From positions 485,377 to 549,376 of the forward strand of contig CAWELN010000006.1 in NCBI GenBank assembly GCA_963809795.1: a stretch of DNA of 64,000 nt, in the 5' to 3' direction. This document shows positions 26,992-38,062 of the stretch, one piece after another. A program made the position numbers and the translations under genes. The notes beneath the pieces were generated by a model, which was given only the letters and a program-made list of their open reading frames with translations, searched no databases and was not told the DNA's origin. How positions within the stretch are numbered: position 1 is the first letter of the stretch; the number at the start of each line of letters is the position of its first letter. This DNA comes from DASUAS01 sp963809795. GTDB taxonomy: Bacteria > Actinomycetota > Acidimicrobiia > IMCC26256 > DASPTH01.

Positions 26992-28748
26992 GTTCGCACC
27001 GCGGGATCGGCGGCGTCTGCCGTCATGGTCGCCAATTCCTCGTTGGCGTCGCCGCTTCCGAGGTACGCGTCGCGCACTACAGGATTCGCACGGACGTCGG
27101 CTGGTGTGCCCTCGGCGATCACGCGCCCGAAGTTGATGACGACGATTCGGTCGCAGGTGTTCATCACGAGATCGACGTCGTGCTCGACGAGCAGCACGCC
27201 CATACGTCGTTCGTCGGCCATGCGCCGGATCAGCGAGGCGAGCTCGCGGCTCTCGGTCTCGTCGAGGCCCGCGGCAGGCTCGTCGAGCATGATCACCGAC
27301 GGTCCCGACGCGACCACGCGCGCGATCCCGACCAAGCGGCGGCGTCCGTACGGCAGCTCGTCCGGGTTCTGGCGGAGGTGCGGACCGAGCTCGAATTCCT
27401 GGATCGCCGAGACCGCCGTCGAGGGCAGATCGTGACGGCCGGGCCAGAACAGATCCGTGAGCCATGACGCCGGCGTGGGGGCGTCGGCGCCGGCGCGGAT
27501 GTTCTCCTCGACGCTCACGTCGTCGAACAGCTCGAGGGACTGGAACGAACGACGCAACCCGCTACGGGCTCGCTTGGCCGGCGACCACCCCGCAATGGAG
27601 CGTTCGCCGAGGCTCATCCGCGCCTGCGCGGGCTTCACGAAGCCGGTGACGGCGTCGATGATCGTCGTCTTGCCGGCGCCATTGGGACCGATGAGCCCGA
27701 CGACCTCGCCGGGTTGCACGTCGAAGCTCACGTCGTCGACCGCGACCACGCCGCCGAAGCGGACCGTGAGGTCCGCAACGGTCAGCGCGGCGGGGGGAAC
27801 CGGCTCGGGGGCGAGTGGGCGCAGTGGAGCGTCGTCGCGCGCTCGCGCGATCAGATGCAGTCGAAGGAAGATCGGACGCAGCGCGTGCGTCACGTACTCG
27901 GCGATGCCGTCCTGTTGCACCACGATGATCAAGAGGAGGATCGCGCCGCCGACGAGGATGTCCCACTCACCGACGCCGAGGACGTCGTCCATGATCCTGG
28001 TTCCGAGCCCGCCGATCGCATTCGGCGCGGAGAACACGGCCCCGATGGCGAACCCGAGGCCGCCGATCACCGCCCACCCGACGCTGAAGATGGACTGCAG
28101 CGGGCTGTACTGGGTGAGCGGTGCGATGAGCACGCCGGCGATGCCGGCCAGGCCGGCGCCGACTCCCCAGGTGAGTGCCGAGAGCTTGGTGGGGGACCAG
28201 CCCATGGTCTGCACCGCACGCTCGTTCTGCGCGGCGGCACTGATGGCGAGCCCGACGCGGGTGTACCGAGCGAGCGCCCACAGCACCGCGGTGATCACGC
28301 ACGTGATGCCGATGATGTAGAGCACCTGTTCCTGGACGACGACGTCACCCCATCGGAAGACGTCGTGCGGGAGGTAAGGCTGCACCGGGATGTTCGACGC
28401 GCCGTACCGCAGCTCGACCGCGGCCTGGACGACGATGAGCAGTCCGAGGGTGGAGATGAGCCGGACGATCGGGGCCGCGTTCGTGAGCAGGCGCAGGACC
28501 ACCGCCTGGAACAACAGCGCCACGAGCACGGCGGCGGCGATGCCGCCCACGATCGCCAGGCCGATCGGCCACGAATTGGTGGTGCGTAGCTCGTAGAACG
28601 TGACGTACGACGCCAGCATCCCCAGTGCACCCTGGGCGAAGTTGACGATGCCCGACCCGCGGTAGATGAGGACGACACCCTGCGCGAACAGCGCGTACGC
28701 CGACCCGAGCCCCAGCCCGGTGAGCAGCACCTGCAGGAAGTTCGTCAT
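26988..28748 (-). CDS. Fused LivH permease - LivG ATPase (ABC branched-chain-type importer)
   Basis: A 586-residue fusion. Residues 1 to about 295 are a LivH-type permease with eight or so membrane helices (LLTGLGLGSAYALFAQGVVLIYRGSGIVNFAQG). After a 25-residue Pro/Ala linker (about 300-325), residues 326 to 565 are a LivG-type ATPase: Walker A GPNGAGKTT, signature region ELPYGRRRLVGIARVVA (degenerate: YGRRR instead of SGGQ-like), Walker B VIMLDEPAAGLD, H-switch VEHDVD. No LivM permease is present in this operon, unlike the 910-residue protein at 33866, so the transmembrane pair is incomplete unless LivH dimerises. Its upstream neighbour is the binding protein (43-nt gap). It probably belonged to a complete four-part importer once. 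Confidence 0.85.
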   Translation of the reverse strand: MTNFLQVLLTGLGLGSAYALFAQGVVLIYRGSGIVNFAQGALGMLASYVTFYELRTTNSWPIGLAIVGGIAAAVLVALLFQAVVLRLLTNAAPIVRLISTLGLLIVVQAAVELRYGASNIPVQPYLPHDVFRWGDVVVQEQVLYIIGITCVITAVLWALARYTRVGLAISAAAQNERAVQTMGWSPTKLSALTWGVGAGLAGIAGVLIAPLTQYSPLQSIFSVGWAVIGGLGFAIGAVFSAPNAIGGLGTRIMDDVLGVGEWDILVGGAILLLIIVVQQDGIAEYVTHALRPIFLRLHLIARARDDAPLRPLAPEPVPPAALTVADLTVRFGGVVAVDDVSFDVQPGEVVGLIGPNGAGKTTIIDAVTGFVKPAQARMSLGERSIAGWSPAKRARSGLRRSFQSLELFDDVSVEENIRAGADAPTPASWLTDLFWPGRHDLPSTAVSAIQEFELGPHLRQNPDELPYGRRRLVGIARVVASGPSVIMLDEPAAGLDETESRELASLIRRMADERRMGVLLVEHDVDLVMNTCDRIVVINFGRVIAEGTPADVRANPVVRDAYLGSGDANEELATMTADAADPAVRT

Positions 28749-28791
28749 GACGCATCCACCGTCCTGGCGCGCCCAGGTTCCGCGACGCGCC

Positions 28792-30091
28792 TCACGATGT
28801 GGGTTGCGCGTAGTCCTTGTTGCCCGAAAGCTCCTCGGCGACGTTCAGCAGCTTCTTGTCGATGACGAACTGCTTCCCGTCCCACCTCACGTTGTAGTAC
28901 CACGGGTTGGAGACCCGCGAGAAGAGGCCACCGAGGATGTTGCTGGGCTGGTTCGGGGTCCACGCAGGCATCAGACCGAACGAGTCGACTCCGGTCGCCG
29001 AGTTCATCGCTTCGGTCACCGACTGCCGCGTGATCGTGTTCGGGTCGGCGGAGTGCTCCATGATCGTCTTGAGGTGCCACAGCGCGAGCCACGAGCGCAT
29101 CGGGCTGCTCTTGAGCTTGTCGCGCTCGTTGTTCTTCGAACCGTCCGACGCGATGTCAGCCGTCATGTTCTTCAGTACCGGCCACGTCTTCGTGCTCGCG
29201 GTCGCGGGCGGGATCTCGGCGTTGAAGTACATCTGCTTGCCGATCGCGCCGAGATCCTTGATGTCCTTGGCGCCGAAGGTCCCGAGGCTCACCGAGAACT
29301 TCAACTTGGAGCCCAACTGCTGCGCGGCCTGCATCACCTGCACGGCCTCGTTGTTGCCGAGAGGCATGATCACGCCCTCCGCGCCGCCGTCCTGTGCCGC
29401 GAGCACGAACTGCTGGAAGTCGGTCGTGCCGGCGGGGACCTTGGAGACGCCGATGATCTCGGCTCCGTAGGCCTTCGCCATCGTGCCCATGATGCTCGCC
29501 AACGCGGCGATCTGCGGGTTGTCGACTGCAATCATCCAGATCTTCTTGACCCCTGCGCGGGTCAACGGTGGGACCATCATGAACGTGGTGCCGGCGCCGC
29601 CGGCTCCGATCGCGTACGAGTTCGGATCTTTGAGCTCAGGTGTCCCGGGGCTGACGTCGACGCGGGGGACACCCACGTTCTTGAGGATCTCGACAACGGA
29701 GTCGCCTCCGTTCGGTGTCGTGTCATTGAGCGTCGCAACTGCGTCGCTGTTGGCGATCTTTCGGGCGCAATCCGCTGCCGCGTTTCGGGTCGACCTTCGG
29801 GTCGCACCAGTCGACCGCGATGCAGTGACCGCCGATGCCCTTGTACTTCTTGTTGAAGACCTTCGCCGACGTGACCAGCGCGTCCGCTTGATCCTGCAGG
29901 TCCAGCGTCGGGTTGGACCCGGGAATGATCGATCCGACCTTCACCTCGCTCAACTTCTTGTCGCACGGACCCTCGTTCTTGATGGTCCCGTTCGTGGCCG
30001 CGGCCGCGGTGCCGATTCCGACCGTCCCGACCCCGAACATCGCGATGAGGCACAGGAGCACGAGCGCCTGCCGTGTGGACTTGCGTGCCAT
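28792..30091 (-). CDS. livK: LivK-type substrate-binding protein, frameshifted
   Basis: A periplasmic-type (lipoprotein/secreted) ABC binding protein. The N-terminus MARKSTRQALVLLCLIAMFGVGTVGIG plus an Ala-rich cleavage region is a signal peptide. The two lobes follow (VGSIIPGSNPT... and ...VPAGTTDFQQFVLAAQDGGAEGVIM). One extra base near 29778 breaks the frame between DPKR and AADCARKIANSD; the second part runs to 28792. Corrected length about 432 residues. A G-rich Shine-Dalgarno (GGGGGGA) precedes the ATG at 30091. It is first in the operon with the LivH-LivG fusion. The ligand is unknown; Peripla_BP_6 proteins bind amino acids, amides, urea or aromatic acids. Confidence 0.8.
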
Positions 30092-30195
30092 CGAAAATTC
30101 CCCCCAGGGTGCACGTCCGGACCAGTTGGCCCGTTCTAGGTGCCGTGTGCTCCTGGCTCGTAACGACGCGGAGATGTCGGGTCGGTGTCAGTCGA

Positions 30196-31035
30196 TCAGG
30201 CGTCGCCGACGATGCGGCGCGTCGTGCGCGTCGATTGTCCGTGCGGCCCGGCCGCGCGCACGACCAGCGTCTGGGTCGCCATGCCCAGGAGCACGCCGTC
30301 GTCGGTCCAGAGGTGCGCGCCGGCGTGGGCGTACCCGTGCGCGGTCGCGTCGATCCGGACGTCGAGCCGCACCCATTCGGTGGGCGCGCGCTCCACGATG
30401 CGGATCGTGTTGTCGAGACTGTTGGCGGTGGTCGGCGTGCCGAGTGCGTCGGAGAGGCCGAGCATCACCAGGTCTCCGATGAACGCGACGTCACCCGCGC
30501 TCACGGGACGGCGACCGTCGGGCAGTCGGCACCACAGCACGGAACGACCGGGGCCGCGAGTGCCGTCGAGCTCGTCGCCCATTCGTCCCGTGGCCATGCG
30601 GATGTCGTAGTGGTCGAGCACCGACTCGGTGCCTGGCGGCGCCGGCGGCAACCGGCGTGCGTCGCCGGGCCCCGGCGCGAGGGAGGGCTGCACCCATCGG
30701 CCCGGGCTCGTCTCACCCCGCATGCCGAGCGACGCGACGGTGAGGAGCACCTCGACGTCGCCGAGGTGCAGCACGGCGCGCGCCTGCGTGGTTTGGTGCC
30801 CGGCTACCTCGATCGACACGTCGACGTCGAGCAGACCGCGGGGTCCCGCGTGGGTCAGGTAGTGCGCGGTGGCCCATACGAGCGGTCGAGCGGTCGCAAC
30901 CTCGAGTGCCTCGACGGTCGCGGCGAGTGCCGCCCCGCCGTGCATCGCGCCGGTGGGTGTGAGCACGCGGGGCGTGAGCTCGAGCTGCCAGCGATTCGGG
31001 TCGTCGGTCGAGCGCAACCCGAGGTAGTCGCGCAT
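30196..31035 (-). CDS. Acyl-CoA thioesterase, double hot-dog (TesB-like)
   Basis: A 279-residue protein starting MRDYLGLRST at 31035. The frame is open upstream but without similarity. The N-terminal half has LTPTGAMHGGAALAATVEAL, and the C-terminal half PVSAGDVAFIGDLVMLGLSDALG, i.e. two hot-dog domains as in TesB/PaaI-like thioesterases of Actinobacteria. Conserved Asp in AGDVAFIGDL is the likely catalytic acid of the second domain. It hydrolyses acyl-CoA to free acid. It is 104 nt upstream of the LivK gene on the same strand. An in-place promoter for livK may lie in that gap. Confidence 0.75.
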   Translation of the reverse strand: MRDYLGLRSTDDPNRWQLELTPRVLTPTGAMHGGAALAATVEALEVATARPLVWATAHYLTHAGPRGLLDVDVSIEVAGHQTTQARAVLHLGDVEVLLTVASLGMRGETSPGRWVQPSLAPGPGDARRLPPAPPGTESVLDHYDIRMATGRMGDELDGTRGPGRSVLWCRLPDGRRPVSAGDVAFIGDLVMLGLSDALGTPTTANSLDNTIRIVERAPTEWVRLDVRIDATAHGYAHAGAHLWTDDGVLLGMATQTLVVRAAGPHGQSTRTTRRIVGDA

Positions 31036-31037
31036 GG

Positions 31038-31364
31038 TCACGCGGCTGCGATCCATTCGGTCATGGCATCGAGCGCCTCGGCGAGGAGCTCGGCCTGCGC
31101 CTCGAAGTAGTACGTGGCACCTTGCGCCATGACTGTCGCGGCGGCGGGCCACGGCGTCGGGCTGATCACGAGAGTCATGCCCCACGCCAACTGTTCCCAC
31201 AGCTTCGCCATGTAGCCGGCGTGCGCGAAGAGCGTCGGCACCAGGCGGCGGTCGCGGGGCGCGCGCATCGCTCGTCGAAGCGAGGCAGGCTTACGACCTT
31301 GCGGTCGGGATCCGGCGCTCGAGGACGAGCCGCCCGCCGTGCTGTGAGGGCCTGATGCGCTCAC
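31038..31364 (-). pseudogene. C-terminal remnant of an alpha/beta hydrolase
   Basis: The last ~45 residues, MTLVISPTPWPAAATV then AQGATYYFEAQAELLAEALDAMTEWIAAA, match the C-terminus of the hydrolase at 16780 (IKGATHYFEGQPDVLDTALDALVGWV), including the catalytic-His neighbourhood, but the His is Tyr here. A loop of about 25 residues is missing, and sequence upstream of it shows no family likeness. No ribosome binding site or plausible start is visible. It is a dead remnant between the thioesterase and the SDR. It is the second remnant of this family in the window. Confidence 0.6.
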
Positions 31365-32113
31365 CGGAGGTAGTTGTAGCCGCCGTCGATCATGAGGGTG
31401 GTGCCGGTGATGAACTTGGCGTCGGGGCCGGCGAGGTAGACGGCACCGCGGCCGATGTCGGACTCGGCGTCACCCCAGTGGCCGAGCGGCACTTGGGCTG
31501 TCACCGCGTCGTAGGCGCCGGTCGAGTCGTCGAAGTTGGTGGCACCGGGCGAGTCGGCGAGCGGGCAGATGGCGTTGACGCGGATGCCGTAGCGGCCCCA
31601 CTCGATCGCGCCGACCCGTGACAATGTGCGCACCGCCTCCTTGGCCATGGCGTACCCCGACATCATGGGGTGGGGCAGGATGCTCGACCCCGAGCCCATG
31701 TTGATCACGCTGCCCTTCGAGTCGCGCAGGTAGGGGAAGCAGGCCTGCATCAGCCGGAAGCACGCGAGGGGGCCGGAGCGCCACATCGACTCCATGTCGT
31801 CGTCGGTGAGCTTGCGGATCGACAGGTACGTCATCGCTTGGGCGTTGTTCACCAGCACGTCGATGCGACCCCACTCGTCGACCACCCGGGCGACGCTCGC
31901 TTCGATCTGGTCGCGGTGCTCGACGTCGCAAGCGAGGGGCAGTCCCTCGCCGCCGACGGCGGCGATCTCGGCCGCTACCGTCTCGCACTTCGACACCGTC
32001 CGCCCGAGCAGCGCGACCCGCGCGCCATCCTTGGCCAGCGCGAGGGCGATGCCGCGGCCCACGCCCTGACCGGCCCCGGTGACGATGGCGACCTTGCCGT
32101 CCAGCACACCCAT
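31361..32113 (-). CDS. SDR family oxidoreductase
   Basis: A 250-residue classical SDR. VTGAGQGVGRG cofactor loop, NNAQAMTYLS, Ser in INMGSGSS, YAMAK (Tyr-x3-Lys), NAICPLADS, and C-terminal FITGTTLMIDGG. Arg in LLGRTVSK after beta2 fits NADP(H). The start at 32113 lies 1 nt from the LLM stop, so the two are coupled. Usual role: 3-hydroxyacyl-CoA or hydroxysteroid dehydrogenase. The C-terminus reads YNYLR. Confidence 0.85.
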   Translation of the reverse strand: MGVLDGKVAIVTGAGQGVGRGIALALAKDGARVALLGRTVSKCETVAAEIAAVGGEGLPLACDVEHRDQIEASVARVVDEWGRIDVLVNNAQAMTYLSIRKLTDDDMESMWRSGPLACFRLMQACFPYLRDSKGSVINMGSGSSILPHPMMSGYAMAKEAVRTLSRVGAIEWGRYGIRVNAICPLADSPGATNFDDSTGAYDAVTAQVPLGHWGDAESDIGRGAVYLAGPDAKFITGTTLMIDGGYNYLR

Positions 32114-32114
32114 C

Positions 32115-32996
32115 TCACAGCTCCGTCGTCGGTTCGATGACCTCGGTCCCGAAGCGGGCGAGCTCGTCGCGCACCTCGGGCATCTCCTTCGCGCGGATGG
32201 CGATCGTGCAGCGGTCGACACCGAGTTCGGCCATGGCCGCCGCCTCCTCGGCGGTGCGGGCGCCGCCGACTGTGATCTCGATCTCGTCGACGTCGCGACC
32301 CACCCGATCGCACTCGGCGTCGACGTCGGCCAGAATCCGGCGAAGCTCGGGAACGAAGTCGTGCTGCGGCCCGACGTACGGGAAGTAGCCGTCGCCGACG
32401 CGGACGGCCCGCCGGATGGCCGCCGATGACGTCCCACCGACGTGGATGGGCACCGTGCCCCGGGGCGGGCTGGGGTCGCACCGCACCTCGTCGAACGCGA
32501 CGAACTGGCCGTGGTACGACGCCACCTCCTCCTCCCAGAGCAGCCGCATCGCCTCGAGGTACTCGTCCATCCTCTGACCCCGGTTGGTGAACTCCATGCC
32601 CACGGCGCCGTACTCCTCGGGCAGCTCGCCGACGCCGACGCCGAGCTGGACGCGGCCCCCGGACAGGGCGTCGAGCGTCGCCACCGACTTGGCCAACACG
32701 GCGGGCTGGTGCTCGGGGACGATCACGACGTTCGTGCCGAGTTGGATCGTCGTCGTGTGCGAGGCCACGAACGCCAGCCAGATGAGCGGGTCGGGGAGCC
32801 CTCCCCGCCGCCACACCCGATCCATCTTGCCGTCGAGCGAGCCCCGGTACGGGGTGGCGTCCCGACCCACCGGCACCACCACGTGCTCCGGGCACCACAG
32901 CGACTCGAACCCGGCCGCCTCGGCCGCGGTCGCCATCGCCACGGCGCGGTCAGGCTCCGGAAACGAGGTGCTGGCATAGACGATGCCCCACTTCAT
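32115..32996 (-). CDS. LLM-class F420-dependent oxidoreductase
   Basis: A 293-residue TIM-barrel protein of the luciferase-like monooxygenase superfamily (TIGR03619-type, F420-dependent). KWGIVYASTSFPEPDRAVAMATAAEAAGFESLW at the N-terminus, EHVVVPV, LGTNVVIVPEHQPAVLAKSVATLDALSGGRV and GVGVGELPEEYGAVG are family hallmarks. The start at 32996 has GGGAGG upstream; an upstream ATG at 33077 would overlap a tRNA remnant. F420 use is inferred from family. It leads an LLM-SDR gene pair. It may add or remove hydride from a keto or enone group of the imported substrate. Confidence 0.85.
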   Translation of the reverse strand: MKWGIVYASTSFPEPDRAVAMATAAEAAGFESLWCPEHVVVPVGRDATPYRGSLDGKMDRVWRRGGLPDPLIWLAFVASHTTTIQLGTNVVIVPEHQPAVLAKSVATLDALSGGRVQLGVGVGELPEEYGAVGMEFTNRGQRMDEYLEAMRLLWEEEVASYHGQFVAFDEVRCDPSPPRGTVPIHVGGTSSAAIRRAVRVGDGYFPYVGPQHDFVPELRRILADVDAECDRVGRDVDEIEITVGGARTAEEAAAMAELGVDRCTIAIRAKEMPEVRDELARFGTEVIEPTTEL

Positions 32997-33036
32997 GCCG
33001 TCCTCCCGTTCATGCTTCCTCCCGCAACGAAATGAC

Positions 33037-33086
33037 GACGTGTCAGGGACGTGAGGTCGGGGGTTCGAGACCCTCAACGCCCACCA
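33037..33086 (+). other. 3' part of a tRNA gene (T arm, acceptor 3' strand, CCA)
   Basis: The sequence has a T arm: stem GGGGG (33059-33063), loop TTCGAGA (64-70), stem CCCTC (71-75; one G-T pair). A 7-nt acceptor strand AACGCCC (76-82), discriminator A (83) and encoded CCA (84-86) follow. Upstream, 33037-33058 shows correct spacing for an anticodon arm (4 of 5 pairs) and a 5-nt variable loop. The D arm and a 5' acceptor strand (GGGCGTT) are not found in the expected 30 nt upstream, so this is not a functional tRNA. Such 3' halves are the usual leftovers of site-specific integration into tRNA genes. Amino-acid type unclear. Confidence 0.65.
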
Positions 33087-33101
33087 GCCGGGAGCCGGCC
33101 G

Positions 33102-33865
33102 TCACGGCGCGGGCGTCGGGTTCGTCGGTCCGCCGCCGCCGAGGTACGCGTCCTCGAGGACGTCCGGGGTCCGCTGGAGATCGCGGGCACGGCCGCGGAG
33201 CGCGACCTCGCCGTGGACGAGGACGAGGGCTTCATCGGCGACTTCGAGGGCCAGTCCGACGTGCTGCTCGACGAGCACGACGACCGCGCCGTTGTCGTCG
33301 GCGATGCGCCGCACTACGGGAAGCAGGTGCTCCACGACCAACGGTGCGAGTCCCATGCTCATCTCGTCGACCAGGAGGACCTTCGGCCGCTGCACCAACG
33401 CGCGAGCCATCGCGAGCATCTGCTGCTCGCCACCCGACAACGCTCCGGCATGGAGCTTCCAGCGGGGACGGAGCGCGGGGAACAGCTCGAGCATCTCGTC
33501 GGTCGGATCGCTCCGGCGCGCGCACGCGGCGCGGAGGTTGTCGCGCACGCTCAGCGACGGGAACAGCGCGCGGTCGTCGGGGACCAGCACGAGGCCTGCT
33601 CGTGACGCCGCAGCGGCGCGCCCGCTCTTGAGCTCGTGGCCCGCGACGTGCACTGTGCCCTGCTGGCGCGGCAGCAGTCCGCACAGCGTCGAGAGCAGCG
33701 TGGTCTTGCCCGCGCCGTTCGGTCCGAGGATGGCGACGACGGTCCCGGCGTTGGCCGAGAGATCGAACGGCCGGACGATGTTGACGTGCCCGTATCCCGC
33801 CATGAGGTCGCGACACTCGAAGAGCGGCGCCGCCGGTGAAGCCGGTGCCTGACCGACGCGCTCGT

Positions 33866-33869
<4 letters not shown>
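33102..33869 (-). CDS. livF: LivF-type ABC ATPase
   Basis: A 255-residue ATPase of the LivF class. Walker A GPNGAGKTT, Q-loop region VLVPDDRALFPSLSVRDNL, intact signature LSGGEQQMLAMARAL, Walker B VLLVDEMSMGLAP and H-switch VEQHV. The start at 33869 overlaps the stop of the LivH-LivM-LivG gene by 4 nt. It provides the second nucleotide-binding domain of the importer and is complete, in contrast to the truncated copy at 26353. It is the last gene of the LivK-LivHMG-LivF operon. Confidence 0.9.
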
Positions 33870-36598
<2,729 letters not shown>

Positions 36599-36635
36599 TG
36601 TCCTCCTGCTGCTCGGGTCTCGCCTCCTGGGGGGG

Positions 36636-37868
36636 TCAACCGAGCTTCGTGAGGGCCGACGTGTCGAACACCTTGAAGCCCACCGGCACCGCCTTCGCCG
36701 TGTACTTGGCCTTCAGCACCTGGGTGGAGCAGATCGGTGGCGCAAGGGTGACCTGTTTCCCGTTGCACTGGAAGGTGATGCCGCCACCGAGCGGGAGAGG
36801 CGTCGGCGCCATCGATGCCATCCCCGCGGAGATGGTCTGCGCGTTGACGTCACCGGTGAGGTTCGGCAGCGCGGCCACCAAAGCGAGGACCGACGCGTAG
36901 CCGCCCGGTGCGACGCCACCGGTGTCGACACCCTTGGCGTACTTCTTCATGACCGCGAGGTACTGGAGGTATTCCTTGTTGGCCGAGTTGAGCGTCGTCA
37001 GCACGTTGACGCCCTTGTACCCGCCGTTCGTCGCCTTGGCGCTCGTCTGGTCCACGCACTGCTGGATCGCGGTGACGGGGCCCTTGAAGCCGACGGTGGT
37101 GAGTCCCTTGATCGCACTGGTGCAGAACGCAGGGTTGCCCACCATGGCGAACGCGCCGTCACCGCCGCTGATACCAGCCTGGATCTGCGGCGTCATGTCG
37201 GCCTGGCCGACCGGGATGACGATCACGTCGGCGGTGACGTCGGCGTTCTTGTAGAAGATCGGTGCCGCCTGCTTGACCGGCCCGGACGCGGCGGGCACGT
37301 CGGTCACCAGGATCCCGGCCTTCTTGACCCCCGCATCCTTGGCGATCCCCGCCGGACCGGCGAGCGCGGTGCCGATGCCGTTCGTGAGGACGAAGACATT
37401 CGCGGGCGAACCAGCGAGCACGCCCTGGTCGAGCGATCCGTACTGCAGGTAGTCGATTCCGGAGGCCTTGATGCCCTGATAGATCGTTCCCGACTGACCC
37501 GAGACGGGTGTGATCACGATCGGCACCTTGGCCTGCACCATGTTCGTAGCGCAGTCGGTCGCGCCGGACGGTGTCTGGTGCGTCTCGCACACGTTCAACG
37601 CGAGCTTGTGGCCCGCGAGCCCACCGAGATAGTTGTTCGCGTAGCTCACTGCGGCCTGCGCGGCCTTGATCTCGGACGTGTTGTCGATGGCGTCCGACTT
37701 GCCGTCGGACACGAACCCGAGCGTGACCACCGCACCCGTTGCCTTCTTCGGCGTCCCGAGCGGAGATGCCGCCGCGGGCACACCGGCACTTGCACTGGTC
37801 ACGGTCGCGAGCGCGGTGCCGACGAGCAGCCCGACGCACCAGATTCCTACCAACAACTTGCGTCGCAT
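36636..37868 (-). CDS. livK: LivK-type substrate-binding protein
   Basis: A 410-residue secreted binding protein. Signal peptide MRRKLLVGIWCVGLLVGTALATV followed by an Ala/Ser-rich region with AGVPAAA. The mature part has the Peripla_BP_6 pattern: VTLGFVSDGKSDAIDN, then YANNYLGGLAGHKL, VCETHQTPSGATDCATNMV, and the second lobe GVKKAGILVTDVP. Two Cys pairs (VCETHQ..DCAT and FCTSA..QQCVD) suggest disulfides. AGGGGGG precedes the ATG by about 5 nt. Operators A1 and B1 lie 86 and 141 nt upstream. It delivers the ligand to LivHMG/LivF. Confidence 0.85.
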   Translation of the reverse strand: MRRKLLVGIWCVGLLVGTALATVTSASAGVPAAASPLGTPKKATGAVVTLGFVSDGKSDAIDNTSEIKAAQAAVSYANNYLGGLAGHKLALNVCETHQTPSGATDCATNMVQAKVPIVITPVSGQSGTIYQGIKASGIDYLQYGSLDQGVLAGSPANVFVLTNGIGTALAGPAGIAKDAGVKKAGILVTDVPAASGPVKQAAPIFYKNADVTADVIVIPVGQADMTPQIQAGISGGDGAFAMVGNPAFCTSAIKGLTTVGFKGPVTAIQQCVDQTSAKATNGGYKGVNVLTTLNSANKEYLQYLAVMKKYAKGVDTGGVAPGGYASVLALVAALPNLTGDVNAQTISAGMASMAPTPLPLGGGITFQCNGKQVTLAPPICSTQVLKAKYTAKAVPVGFKVFDTSALTKLG

Positions 37869-37953
37869 CGACGCCCCCCTGTTGATCGAACGGCTTCCGC
37901 ATGTGCCACGCTGCCAACTCGCTGGAGCGTGAGCAACGGCGAGACGGTACCGA

Positions 37954-37973
37954 GACTTGACATAGTCGTCAAG
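37954..37973. promoter_or_regulatory. Motif A operator, copy 1
   Basis: ACTTGAC, six bases, GTCAAGT: a perfect 7+7 palindrome, 20 bp, 86 bp upstream of the binding-protein start (37868). Same arms and spacer as copies at 39315, 43669, 48140 and 54360. It probably binds a TetR-type repressor. Confidence 0.8.
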
Positions 37974-38008
37974 TCACCTCACGACGTCGACCGCGATCGA
38001 TCGTGAGA

Positions 38009-38029
38009 AATGCAAGCATAGCTTGCAAA
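38009..38029. promoter_or_regulatory. Motif B operator, copy 1
   Basis: AATGCAAG, five bases, CTTGCAAA. It is close to the perfect form TTTGCAAG-N5-CTTGCAAA seen at 62446, and lies 36 bp further upstream of the binding-protein gene than motif A copy 1. This promoter is the only one with both motifs. Confidence 0.75.
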
Positions 38030-38062
38030 TAGCAATCACGCCGCGATCCGGACGCATCGAGC

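Noticed and set aside
33010..33086. A complete functional tRNA gene
   Set aside because: The 3' half is good but no D arm or 5' acceptor strand complementary to AACGCCC exists in the needed position.
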